A DNA stretch of 39,266 nucleotides, from contig NZ_QASO01000136.1 of the NCBI RefSeq assembly GCF_003052605.1, forward strand, positions 1 through 39,266, given 5' to 3'. Below are positions 23,526-31,310 of the stretch, one piece after another. Source of the stretch: Ectopseudomonas oleovorans. GTDB lineage: Bacteria > Pseudomonadota > Gammaproteobacteria > Pseudomonadales > Pseudomonadaceae. The first letter of the stretch is position 1. Each line of letters starts with the position of its first letter. A model generated the notes under the pieces. It worked only from the letters and a program-made list of their open reading frames with translations. It made no database searches and was not told the DNA's origin. Both the position numbers and the translations under genes were made by a program.

Positions 23526-24259
23526 ATGAGAATCAAGCTTTCGAGGGTTTACCCTTTCTCTTGGTCAGCAGTGTTCTCTCGGGTTGTGCCACGACTTCCA
23601 GTACGGGGGACGCGCCGCTCAATCAGGGGAACTGGCCCCTGTGCAGTGCGATTGGAGCCCTGGCCGGTGGCGGCCTCGGCGCAATCGAAAGTTCCACCTG
23701 GGCTGCAGGCGGCGCGGTAGCCGGTGCTCTGCTGGGAACCATCATCTGCTATGCGCAGGACGGCGACGAAGATGGCGACGGTGTGTTCGACCGCCGTGAT
23801 CGCTGCCCCGGCACGCCAGCCGGTACTGCGGTAGGCCATAACGGCTGCCCTTTGCCGCAATACCCCGCCAGTGTTGCGGCCGAGCCGGCGATGGAGCAGC
23901 AGGCGCAGGATGAGGTCATCGTTCTCAGCGACCTGGGAAATGTGCTGTTCGCGTTCGATTCAGCCGAACTGACGGCTGAGGCGAGGCGCCTGCTTGCCGA
24001 TGTCAGTACCCGTCTGACCGGTGCCAGTCTGGTCGCAGTCAATGTCGGCGGGCATACCGATAGCGTTGGTTCTGATGCCTACAACCAGGGGTTGTCCGAA
24101 CGCCGCGCACGCAGTATTGCCGACTTTCTCATCGCCCAGGGTGTGCCTGCCGGCAAGCTCAGTACAGAAGGCCGTGGTGAGAACCAACCGGTGGCGGACA
24201 ACGGCAGTGATGCCGGCCGCGCACAGAACCGCCGCGTAGAGTTGTACGTTTCCCGTTGA
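23526..24259 (+). pseudogene. OmpA-domain lipoprotein with TSP3-like segment, frameshifted in the signal peptide
   Basis: The ATG at 23526 follows AGGAGA and reads MRIKLSRV, then leaves the coding frame. One extra T in the TTT run at about 23549-23551 would give MRIKLSRVLPFLLVSSVLSGC, a textbook lipoprotein signal with Cys21, and a 244-residue protein. The remaining frame is intact: a GAIESSTWAAGGAVAGALLG zipper like its upstream paralogue, a Ca-binding thrombospondin type 3 stretch (DGDEDGDGVFDRRDRCPGT, about 78-97), and an OmpA domain with GGHTDSVGSDAYNQGLSERR and NRRVELY. An in-frame ATA/ATG start further upstream (23486) would lack a signal peptide. Either a recent loss or a one-base sequencing error; the intact remainder favours a young event or an error. 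Confidence 0.8.
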
Positions 24260-24418
24260 AGCGCAGGGGCGCCCCACAGGTCATCATAGGCCTGGGGGGT
24301 GTCGCTTTTGCGGCTGGTGATAGCTGAGGTCGCGGAAAATATTCCCTCGCTCTGGTGGTCCGGGCCGCGACCGGTTAACGTGCAGCGCTATTAGAAAAAC
24401 CAGAGCAAGAGGGCGGGG

Positions 24419-24724
24419 ATGAAAGCATTGTTGATGATGGGCAAGGCGTTGGCCTTGGCCTTCTGGCTGGTATTTGCAGCGGCGCTGGCCAAGCGTTTTG
24501 GCGCGCCGTTCGAGCAGCTCGTCTATCTGCTCGCGGGCTTTCTTGCGCTGCTACATGGGGTGCAGCTGTGGCTGTTCTCGGGGCTCCTGTCCGGTCGCGC
24601 TAGCCCCTGGCTGGATCGTGTACAGGTCCTGCTGTTCGGCATTTTTCACCTCTATCCGCTGAAGGCCGAGCAAGGGCCTGAAAGCGCTGCTGCTACAGTG
24701 CTCGAGGAGGCGGCTCATGCGTAG
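24419..24724 (+). CDS. DUF1145 membrane protein
   Basis: A 101-residue protein with three hydrophobic segments (about 5-24, 33-56 and 63-78) that matches the DUF1145 family: LALAFWLVFAAALAKRFGAPF, LLHGVQLWLFSGLL and LLFGIFHLYPL. Function unknown. GGGCGGGG lies directly before the ATG. Its stop codon lies eight bases inside the next gene, so the two are translationally coupled. Confidence 0.85.
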   Translation: MKALLMMGKALALAFWLVFAAALAKRFGAPFEQLVYLLAGFLALLHGVQLWLFSGLLSGRASPWLDRVQVLLFGIFHLYPLKAEQGPESAAATVLEEAAHA

Positions 24725-25478
24725 TCTCGCTCTGTTGCTCTGCCTGTTCGCAGGTCCGTCGTTGGCCGCTACGCAGGTCACGGTGGCGTCCAATACGCTG
24801 ATGCGTTTGCCGGTCGCCAGTAGCAGCCTGCAGCTCGAACGGCTGGAAGTGGCGGATCAGGCGACCCTGATGATCCCGGCAACGGTGACCGAGTTGCATA
24901 TCGGTGAGTTGCTGATGGGCCGCGACGCGCATATTGGCGTTGCGCCCAGCGATCAGCCACTGCGACTGGTGGTAGAGGACGCCAATATCGGCCCGGGCGC
25001 CTGGATCAGCGCCAAAGGTGCCGCTGGTACTTACACCCGGCCAGCCACGGCTGGGCGGGAGATCAAGCTCAAGCTGCACAAGCTGACATTCGAATCCTTG
25101 ACTCTCGATGTGCGTGGTGGTCAGGGCAGACCGGGTTATGCCGGGCTCGATGGCGCGCATGGGCAGCCGGGTGGTTGCACCTGGGGTCAGGCCAGTGCTG
25201 GCCACGATGGTCAGGACGGCACCGATGGGCATGAAGGTGCTGCAGGCGGTAGCGTGGTGCTGGAGGTGCCGCACCATGTCGAGGTCGAGCGCATGCAGGT
25301 ATTGCTCGATGGCGGCGCGGGTGGTGCCGCCGGTTCGGCGGGGCGCCCCGGTCGTGGGGGCGCTGCCAAGGGCTGCCTGCTCTACGGCGTAGAGGGTGCG
25401 GCCGATGGCAAGCCTGGCCAGCCTGGGCGCGAAGGTGCGGCGGGCCGCAGTGGTGCCGTGCAGGTCTTCCGTTTCTGA
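24717..25478 (+). CDS. exported collagen-like Gly-X-Y protein
   Basis: A 253-residue protein with a signal peptide (MRSLALLLCLFAGPSLA, cut after residue 17). The first part (about 18-130) is a beta-rich domain with repeated hydrophobic strands (QLERLEVADQATLMI, VTELHIGELLMGRDAHIGV, IKLKLHKLTFESLTLDVRG). From about 137 it becomes Gly-rich with irregular Gly-X-Y runs (GRPGYAGLDGAHGQPGG, GHDGQDGTDGHEGAAGG, GKPGQPGREGAAGRSG) separated by a strand segment (VVLEVPHHVEVERMQVLLDG). A pair of cysteines in the Gly-rich part may form a disulfide. It overlaps the DUF1145 gene and may be displayed with its help; function unknown. Confidence 0.82.
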   Translation: MRSLALLLCLFAGPSLAATQVTVASNTLMRLPVASSSLQLERLEVADQATLMIPATVTELHIGELLMGRDAHIGVAPSDQPLRLVVEDANIGPGAWISAKGAAGTYTRPATAGREIKLKLHKLTFESLTLDVRGGQGRPGYAGLDGAHGQPGGCTWGQASAGHDGQDGTDGHEGAAGGSVVLEVPHHVEVERMQVLLDGGAGGAAGSAGRPGRGGAAKGCLLYGVEGAADGKPGQPGREGAAGRSGAVQVFRF

Positions 25479-25484
25479 ATCATC

Positions 25485-25513
25485 GCTGCTGCCTGGGTTC
25501 GCCAGGCAGCAGC
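25485..25513. terminator. strong hairpin between convergent genes
   Basis: GCTGCTGCCTGG, loop GTTCG, CCAGGCAGCAGC: a perfect 12-base stem between the collagen-like gene and the convergent CopD-type gene. It lacks a clear T-run, so it may act as a weak terminator or protect message ends. Confidence 0.6.
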
Positions 25514-25515
25514 AG

Positions 25516-25980
25516 TCAGAATGTCGGGCGCATGGCCGCCAGCGTCATCAGCGCCAGGCCGATCAGCAGGTTGCTGCCGACCAGTCTGCGAATTCGCCCC
25601 AGCATCTCACCGCCTGCCGGCCAGTTCTCGCTCTCAACGGCGCGCCGCAGCTCCGGTAGCTGCAGTGCCTGAATACGCAGGAACAGGGCGAGCATCACCA
25701 GGTACAAGCCCATCATGATGTGCACATAGCGCGGTGCGGCATCGAAACCGGCATAGCTCATGTGCAGCATGCCGATGCCAGTCAGGGGCAGGACTGCTAC
25801 CGCTATCCAGACCCAGACGAAAAAACGTTTGAACACACTCAGCCATAGGCGCAGGCGTGCTGGCGGCTCCAGTATGTCCACCGCCGCCGGGCGCAGGATC
25901 ATCCAGGCGAAGAACATCCCGCCAACCCATACGACGGCGGCCAGCAGGTGTAGCGCATAGAGTGGTGCGTAGGGTGTCAT
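25516..25980 (-). CDS. CopD-family four-helix membrane protein
   Basis: A 154-residue inner-membrane protein with four hydrophobic segments (about 7-27, 52-75, 82-103 and 133-150). LYALHLLAAVVWVGGMFFAWMILRP at the N-terminus is characteristic of CopD-domain proteins, with a conserved His in the first helix and a second His in YVHIMMGLYLV, arranged as for heme or metal binding. Members outside copper operons have no assigned role. No copper-related genes lie nearby. Divergent from dinG. Confidence 0.8.
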   Translation of the reverse strand: MTPYAPLYALHLLAAVVWVGGMFFAWMILRPAAVDILEPPARLRLWLSVFKRFFVWVWIAVAVLPLTGIGMLHMSYAGFDAAPRYVHIMMGLYLVMLALFLRIQALQLPELRRAVESENWPAGGEMLGRIRRLVGSNLLIGLALMTLAAMRPTF

Positions 25981-26119
25981 GCGGTATCTCCAGGGGGCCG
26001 TTTGGCAGGTCGGTTCATTCGATTGGCACGCGACTCAGCGCCAGATCGACAGGCGCGCTATGATAGCGGCCGCTCCGCGAATACTGAAAATTTATCCAGC
26101 CTTTTTCGTTTCAGAATCC

Positions 26120-28264
26120 ATGCTCAGTACCGAACTCAAGTCCCAGATCCAGGGCGCCTATTCGCGCTTTCTCGAAGCCAAGTCGCTCAAGCCGCGTTAT
26201 GGCCAGCGCCTGATGATCGCCGAAATCGCCAAGGTGCTCGGCACCATCAAGACCGATGACGAGGGCAAACGTCTGGGTGATCCGGCCGTGGTCGCGGTCG
26301 AGGCGGGCACCGGTACGGGCAAGACGGTGGCCTACAGCCTGGCCACCATCCCCACCGCCAAGGCCGCTGGCAAGCGCCTGGTGATCGCCACCGCCACCGT
26401 GGCACTGCAGGAACAGATCGTGCACAAGGATCTGCCTGATCTTTTGCGTAACAGCGGCCTGAATTTCAGCTTCGCCCTGGCCAAGGGTCGTGGCCGCTAC
26501 CTGTGCCTGTCCAAGCTTGACCACCTGCTGCAGGACGGCGCCGCGCAGAGCGCCACCGCGCAGTTGTTCGAGGAAGAAGGTTTTCGCATCGATGTGGATG
26601 AACAGGGTCAGAAGCTGTTCACCGCGATGATCGAAAAGCTCGCCGGCAATAAATGGGATGGCGACCGCGACAGCTGGCCGGAGGAGCTGGAGGACGTGCG
26701 CTGGGCGCAACTGACCACTGACCATAGCCAGTGCACCAACCGCCACTGCCCGAATTTCCAGCAGTGCGCCTTCTACAAGGCGCGCGAGGGCATGGGCAAG
26801 GTCGACGTGATCGTCACCAACCACGACATGGTGCTAGCCGACCTCGCGCTCGGCGGCGGCGCAGTACTGCCTGACCCGCGCGAGACCATCTATGTGTTCG
26901 ACGAGGGCCATCACCTTCCGGACAAGGCCATCGGCCACTTTGCCCATTTCACTCGCCTGCGTTCCACCGCCGACTGGCTGACCCAGATCGACAAGAACCT
27001 GACCAAGCTGCTGGCGCAGAACCCGTTGCCGGGCGATCTCGGCCGCCTGATCGAACAGGTGCCGGAGCTGGCCCGCGAGCTCAAGACCCAGCAGCAGTTC
27101 ATGTTCACCGCCTGCGAAGAAATCGCCGACTTCAAGGCCGGCGAAGACATGGAAGGCCGCGAGCGCCCGCGTCACCGCTTCGTCGGCGGTGTGGTGCCGG
27201 AGCACCTGACTGAGTTGGGGCTGGAGCTGAAGAAGGGCTTCTCCAAGCTCAATGACCTGTTCACCGGCGTTACCGAGCTGCTCAAGGAGGCCATGGACGG
27301 CGAGGGCGCCGTGGGTATCGCCAGCCACCAGGCCGAGGAGTGGTATCCGCTGTTCGGCAGCCTGATGGCGCGTGCCAAGGGCAACTGGGAACTATGGTTG
27401 GCCTTCACTGCTGAAGACCCGGAAGAAAGCCCGCCGATGGCACGCTGGCTGACCCTGGCCGAGAGCGGTGCGCTGTTCGATATCGAGGTCAACGCCAGCC
27501 CGATCCTCGCCGCCGAGACCCTGCGCCGCAATCTGTGGAATGTCGCCCATGGCTGCCTGGTGACATCCGCGACGCTGACCGCGCTGGGGACCTTTGACCG
27601 CTATCGCATGCGTGCCGGGCTGCCCAAGGCGGCGGTCAGCGCCATCGTGCCGAGCCCCTTTCATCATGCCGATGCCGGCTTGCTGCGGGTACCGGATCTG
27701 AAGGCCGACCCGCGCGAGGCGGCTGCGCACACGGCGGCCATCATCCGCGAGCTGCCGAACCTGGTGGCCGGCAGTCGCGGCACGCTGGTGCTGTTTTCCT
27801 CGCGCAAGCAGATGCAGGACGTGTTCGACGGCCTGGATCGCGACTGGCGCAAACGGGTGTTCATCCAGGGCAACCTGTCCAAGCAGGAAACCCTGAACAA
27901 GCACAAGGCGCGCGTCGATTCAGGCGAGGAGAGCGTGTTGTTCGGCCTGGCCAGTTTCGCCGAGGGTGTCGACCTGCCCGGCGCCTACTGCGAGCATGTT
28001 GTGATCGCCAAGATTCCCTTCGCCGTGCCGGATGACCCGGTGGAGGCGGCGCTGGCCGAGTGGATCGAGGCGCGTGGCGGCAATCCCTTCATGGAAATCG
28101 CCGTGCCGGACGCCTCGCTGCGCCTGGTGCAGGCCTGCGGCCGCCTGCTGCGCACCGAGGCCGACCGCGGCACCATCACGTTGCTGGATCGCCGTGTGGT
28201 GACCCAACGCTACGGCAAGGCCATCCTCAATGCCTTGCCGCCGTTCCGCCGGCAGATTGACTGA
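26120..28264 (+). CDS. dinG: ATP-dependent DNA helicase DinG
   Basis: Superfamily 2, XPD-like 5'-3' helicase with an Fe-S cluster, acting on R-loops, D-loops and G-quadruplexes during DNA damage. I choose ATG 26120 (MLSTELKSQIQGAYS), which matches the family; the frame is open 47 codons further upstream but overlaps the neighbouring gene's promoter. The 714-residue protein has Walker A GTGTGKT at 63-69, cluster cysteines 129, 205, 210 and 216, the DEGH box at 261-264 and motif VI in QACGRLLRTEADRGTI near 670. Its stop codon faces that of mrpG with five bases between. Confidence 0.95.
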   Translation: MLSTELKSQIQGAYSRFLEAKSLKPRYGQRLMIAEIAKVLGTIKTDDEGKRLGDPAVVAVEAGTGTGKTVAYSLATIPTAKAAGKRLVIATATVALQEQIVHKDLPDLLRNSGLNFSFALAKGRGRYLCLSKLDHLLQDGAAQSATAQLFEEEGFRIDVDEQGQKLFTAMIEKLAGNKWDGDRDSWPEELEDVRWAQLTTDHSQCTNRHCPNFQQCAFYKAREGMGKVDVIVTNHDMVLADLALGGGAVLPDPRETIYVFDEGHHLPDKAIGHFAHFTRLRSTADWLTQIDKNLTKLLAQNPLPGDLGRLIEQVPELARELKTQQQFMFTACEEIADFKAGEDMEGRERPRHRFVGGVVPEHLTELGLELKKGFSKLNDLFTGVTELLKEAMDGEGAVGIASHQAEEWYPLFGSLMARAKGNWELWLAFTAEDPEESPPMARWLTLAESGALFDIEVNASPILAAETLRRNLWNVAHGCLVTSATLTALGTFDRYRMRAGLPKAAVSAIVPSPFHHADAGLLRVPDLKADPREAAAHTAAIIRELPNLVAGSRGTLVLFSSRKQMQDVFDGLDRDWRKRVFIQGNLSKQETLNKHKARVDSGEESVLFGLASFAEGVDLPGAYCEHVVIAKIPFAVPDDPVEAALAEWIEARGGNPFMEIAVPDASLRLVQACGRLLRTEADRGTITLLDRRVVTQRYGKAILNALPPFRRQID

Positions 28265-28269
28265 CTGAT

Positions 28270-28611
28270 CTATTCACCGCCCCTGTTGCGCTGCTCCAGC
28301 TCATCACCCAACCGCCCGAGCGTCGGCCGAATGCCGGCGCGGTGCGCAGCGCGGGCGATGGCGTGAGCGGCCAGCGGTGCGCTGGCCAGCAGAATCAGCA
28401 GGCCGATAAAGGCCTCCAGTGCCAGCTCGCCACTGCTGGCCAAGGCCACTGCGCCAAGTAACAGGACCGCGCCGAGAACCCCGGCCTTGCTCGCCGCATG
28501 CATGCGGCTGTAGCTATCGGGCAGGCGCAGCACTCCAATCGCGCCAAGCAGAGAGATCACTGCGCCGCTCAGTACCAGCAGCGAGGCCAGCCAGGCTTGT
28601 ACTTCGTTCAT
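28270..28611 (-). CDS. mrpG: Mrp cation/proton antiporter subunit G
   Basis: Small membrane subunit of the multi-subunit Mrp (Sha/Mnh/Pha) Na+(K+)/H+ antiporter. The 113-residue protein has three membrane segments and the family core GAIGVLRLPDSYSRMHAASKAGVLG (about 24-48). It is the last gene of the operon and overlaps mrpF by four bases. The C-terminal tail is charged. Confidence 0.94.
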   Translation of the reverse strand: MNEVQAWLASLLVLSGAVISLLGAIGVLRLPDSYSRMHAASKAGVLGAVLLLGAVALASSGELALEAFIGLLILLASAPLAAHAIARAAHRAGIRPTLGRLGDELEQRNRGGE

Positions 28612-28919
28612 GGGCGTTCCTCGCTCTTCTCCGGCATCTGGCTGTGAGCGTCATCGAACAGGAAGGCGAAGGCTGCCGTTCCAAGAAACGACACCAGTGC
28701 CAGCAGCACGGCGACGTCGATGAACAGCGCCTCACCGCGCATCAGGCACAGCAGCGCCATGGCGGCGACCGCCAGCAGGGTGAGGGCGTCGATGGCCACC
28801 GCCCGATCCGGGCGGCTCGGGCCGCGCAGCAGGCGATAGAGGCTGATCAAACCGCTCAGTGCGAGCATGGCTGCAGCCAAGGGCAATACCCAGGCGGCGC
28901 CGGCCAGGTGCAGGGTCAT
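28608..28919 (-). CDS. mrpF: Mrp cation/proton antiporter subunit F
   Basis: Small membrane subunit of the Mrp antiporter. The 103-residue protein has three membrane segments and the typical RLLRGPSRPDRAVAIDALTLL motif (about 29-49), whose aspartate is characteristic of MrpF. It overlaps mrpE and mrpG by four bases each. Confidence 0.94.
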   Translation of the reverse strand: MTLHLAGAAWVLPLAAAMLALSGLISLYRLLRGPSRPDRAVAIDALTLLAVAAMALLCLMRGEALFIDVAVLLALVSFLGTAAFAFLFDDAHSQMPEKSEERP

Positions 28920-29413
28920 GGCGTTACTCCTTCGGCTTTGCCGGCGTCGAGCCAGGCCAACAGACGGCGTTCCAGCTCGATGAGGGTTTCGGTCACGTCC
29001 TCACGGTGACGGGCATCGAGTGCGTGGATATAAAGCAGGCCTTGCTCCTCGTCATAATCCAGGGCCAGGGTGCCGGGGGTAAGGGTCAGCAGGGTGCCGA
29101 GCAGGGTCACCTTGTCCACTTCGCGGCGGGTCACCGGGTAGGCCAGCACTGCTGGTTCCACATCGACCCGACGCGCCAGCACTAGAGTGGCGACGTGGTA
29201 AGTCGCGAGGAACACCTGGGCAATGAACCACAAGCAGAAGCTCACACCATGCTCCAGGCTGCGTGCGTAACGGCGCAGGCGCCCGATTGCCAGGCCCAGC
29301 AGGCGAGCGAGCAGGTAGAGCAGGGCGAAGGCCAGCAGACCGCCACCGAGATGGCCGGCGCCGAGACTCCAGGCCAGACCGACGCTGGCCAGCAAATGGA
29401 TGATGAACAGCAT
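28916..29413 (-). CDS. mrpE: Mrp cation/proton antiporter subunit E
   Basis: Membrane subunit of the Mrp antiporter. The 165-residue protein has two to three N-terminal membrane segments and a cytoplasmic domain with the family signature LGTLLTLTPGTLALDYDEE (about 104-122) and LYIHALDAR. Its ATG overlaps the mrpD stop codon by one base, and its end overlaps mrpF by four. Confidence 0.94.
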   Translation of the reverse strand: MLFIIHLLASVGLAWSLGAGHLGGGLLAFALLYLLARLLGLAIGRLRRYARSLEHGVSFCLWFIAQVFLATYHVATLVLARRVDVEPAVLAYPVTRREVDKVTLLGTLLTLTPGTLALDYDEEQGLLYIHALDARHREDVTETLIELERRLLAWLDAGKAEGVTP

Positions 29414-30909
29414 CAGGTACCTCCTGCGCCAGTGAAGGGTTGCAGATAGGCTTGCGGGTCGGCGAGCTGCGCGGCGGCCGCTACGGCGTAGTCGATCAGC
29501 GGGCCGGCGCCGAGGCCGATCAGCACGGTCAGCAATGCCAGGGCGCTCATGCCCACCCAGGCCGCGCGCATGCCAGTCACCCTTTGCAGCGCCTCTTCAC
29601 CGCGCGGATGAGGCTTGAGGAAGGCCTCGTTCCAGATCTTGTTCATCGATAGCAGGGTGAACACACCGGTCAGCAGGGCGATGCCCGCCGCCCACCAGGC
29701 AGCGGCATCCAGGCTGGCCTTGACCAGCAGGAACTTGGCCCAGAAACCGGACAGCGGCGGAATACCCGCCAGCGACAGCGCCGGAATGGCGAACAGCAGC
29801 GCCAGCCAGGGCATGCGCTTGTACAGCCCGCCCATGTCGGCCAGGCGCTCGGAGCCGCAGATGCGTGCCGCCAGGCCGCCGATGAAGAACAGGTTGGCCT
29901 TCACCACGATATGGTGGATCAGGTAGAACACTGCACCGGCCAGCGCCAGCGGGGTGGCCAGGGCGAGGCCGAGGATCATGTAGCCGACCTGACTGACGAT
30001 GTGGAACGACAGGATCCGGCGCACCTCGGTCTGCGCCGCCGCGCCCAGCACACCCACCAGCATGGTGGCGCAGGCGACCCACAGTAGCAGTTGATGCGGC
30101 AGGCCATGCTCCGGCCAGAGCAGGGTCACCAGGCGGATCAGCGCGTAGACGCCGACCTTGGTCAGCAGGCCTGCGAACATCGCCGACACGGCTGTCAGGG
30201 CGACGTGATAGGTGGCCGGCAGCCAGCCGAACACCGGGAACAGCGCAGCCTTGATGGCGAACGACAGCAGCATCAGCAGCAGCGCCGGCGTCACGCCCGG
30301 TGGCGCCTCACCGCTGCGCATGATCATGGCCAGCTCACCCATGTTCAGCGTGCCGCTGGCGCCGTAGACCAGGCCGGCGGAGAGCAGGAAGATCAGCGTG
30401 GCGAACAGGTTAAGGGCCACGTAGGTCATGCTGCCGGCCAGCCGGCGGCTGCCGCCGCCAAGCGCCATCAGGGCGAAGGAGGCGATCAACAGCACCTCGA
30501 ACCAGACATAGAGGTTGAAGATGTCGGCGGTGATGAAGGCGCCGCAGATGCCGGTCAGCAGACCCTGAATGAACAGGTGAAAGTCGCGGCCGATGGTGCT
30601 GTCGTTGTCCTTGGCCACGCCATAGAGCAGGGTGACCAGCGCGACCAGGGCACTGATGGCGATCATTACCGCCGACAGGCGATCGATCACCAGGCTGATG
30701 CCGAAGGGCGCCTGCCAGCCGCCGACCTGGCCACTGAGCACCACGCCTTGCGCGGCCTGCCAGACCAGCACCAGGCCTACAGCCAGCAGCAGTGCGGTGC
30801 CACTCAGGCTGAGCACGCGCACGGCCTGCAGGTGGCGGCGCAGGATGATCGCCAGCAGCAGGCTGCAAAGGGGAACGAGGACCGGCGCAACCAGTAGCGC
30901 GTGATTCAT
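29413..30909 (-). CDS. mrpD: Mrp cation/proton antiporter subunit D
   Basis: Large membrane subunit related to the antiporter-like subunits of respiratory complex I (NuoN/NuoM). The 498-residue protein has about 14 membrane segments. The key acidic residue is in YVWFEVLLIASF (about 134-145), and the lysine in SFAIKAALFPVFGWLPATY (about 217-235) belongs to the proton channel of this fold; HHIVVKANLFF holds a further channel lysine. It overlaps mrpC by four bases. Confidence 0.95.
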   Translation of the reverse strand: MNHALLVAPVLVPLCSLLLAIILRRHLQAVRVLSLSGTALLLAVGLVLVWQAAQGVVLSGQVGGWQAPFGISLVIDRLSAVMIAISALVALVTLLYGVAKDNDSTIGRDFHLFIQGLLTGICGAFITADIFNLYVWFEVLLIASFALMALGGGSRRLAGSMTYVALNLFATLIFLLSAGLVYGASGTLNMGELAMIMRSGEAPPGVTPALLLMLLSFAIKAALFPVFGWLPATYHVALTAVSAMFAGLLTKVGVYALIRLVTLLWPEHGLPHQLLLWVACATMLVGVLGAAAQTEVRRILSFHIVSQVGYMILGLALATPLALAGAVFYLIHHIVVKANLFFIGGLAARICGSERLADMGGLYKRMPWLALLFAIPALSLAGIPPLSGFWAKFLLVKASLDAAAWWAAGIALLTGVFTLLSMNKIWNEAFLKPHPRGEEALQRVTGMRAAWVGMSALALLTVLIGLGAGPLIDYAVAAAAQLADPQAYLQPFTGAGGT

Positions 30910-31310
30910 CGGCGAGCCTCCGTACCATGGGCGTCCTGTTCGTGCTCGCTGTCGTGCCAGTCCGGTGCCGGTTGCTCGGTGATTGCGCTGACCGAGTCGG
31001 TGGTCTTGTCGCCGTGCAGTTCGCGGGTGCGTTTGAGCAGTGCCAGCGTGAAGATGAACAGGCTGAAACCGATGACGATGGCGGTCAGTACCAGCGCCTG
31101 CGGCAGTGGGTTGGCCGTGCTGGCAGCGTTGCCGGCCTCGACGAAGGCCGGGCGTTCACCGAAGAAACGGCCGGCGGTGAGAACCCCCAGGTTGATTGCG
31201 TTACCCAGGACCACGACGCCCAGCACGACGCGCTTGAGGTTGCGATCCAGAAGCATCCACAGGCCCAGACCCGCCAGGCCACCAGTGGTGATTGCAGCTA
31301 GCCATTCCAT
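30906..31310 (-). CDS. mrpC: Mrp cation/proton antiporter subunit C
   Basis: Membrane subunit homologous to NuoK of complex I. From the ATG at 31310 the protein has 134 residues with three membrane segments (about 3-22, 27-47, 70-93), including LGVVVLGNAINLGVLTAGR and the NPLPQALVLTAIVIG motif typical of MrpC. The C-terminal 40 residues are charged and longer than in many relatives. The open frame continues far upstream but that part is the opposite reading of mrpA. Its ATG overlaps the mrpA stop (TAATG). Confidence 0.94.
   Translation of the reverse strand: MEWLAAITTGGLAGLGLWMLLDRNLKRVVLGVVVLGNAINLGVLTAGRFFGERPAFVEAGNAASTANPLPQALVLTAIVIGFSLFIFTLALLKRTRELHGDKTTDSVSAITEQPAPDWHDSEHEQDAHGTEARR

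Noticed and set aside
24343..24413. Imperfect inverted repeat CCCTCGCTCTGGT / ACCAGAGCAAGAGGG before the DUF1145 gene
   Set aside because: The arms differ by two bases and lie over 40 bases apart; too weak to call an operator or element.
22753..28264. Search for a defence, toxin-antitoxin or secretion system in the small-gene region
   Set aside because: No nuclease, toxin, antitoxin, ATPase pair or secretion component is encoded; the genes are envelope or unknown proteins.
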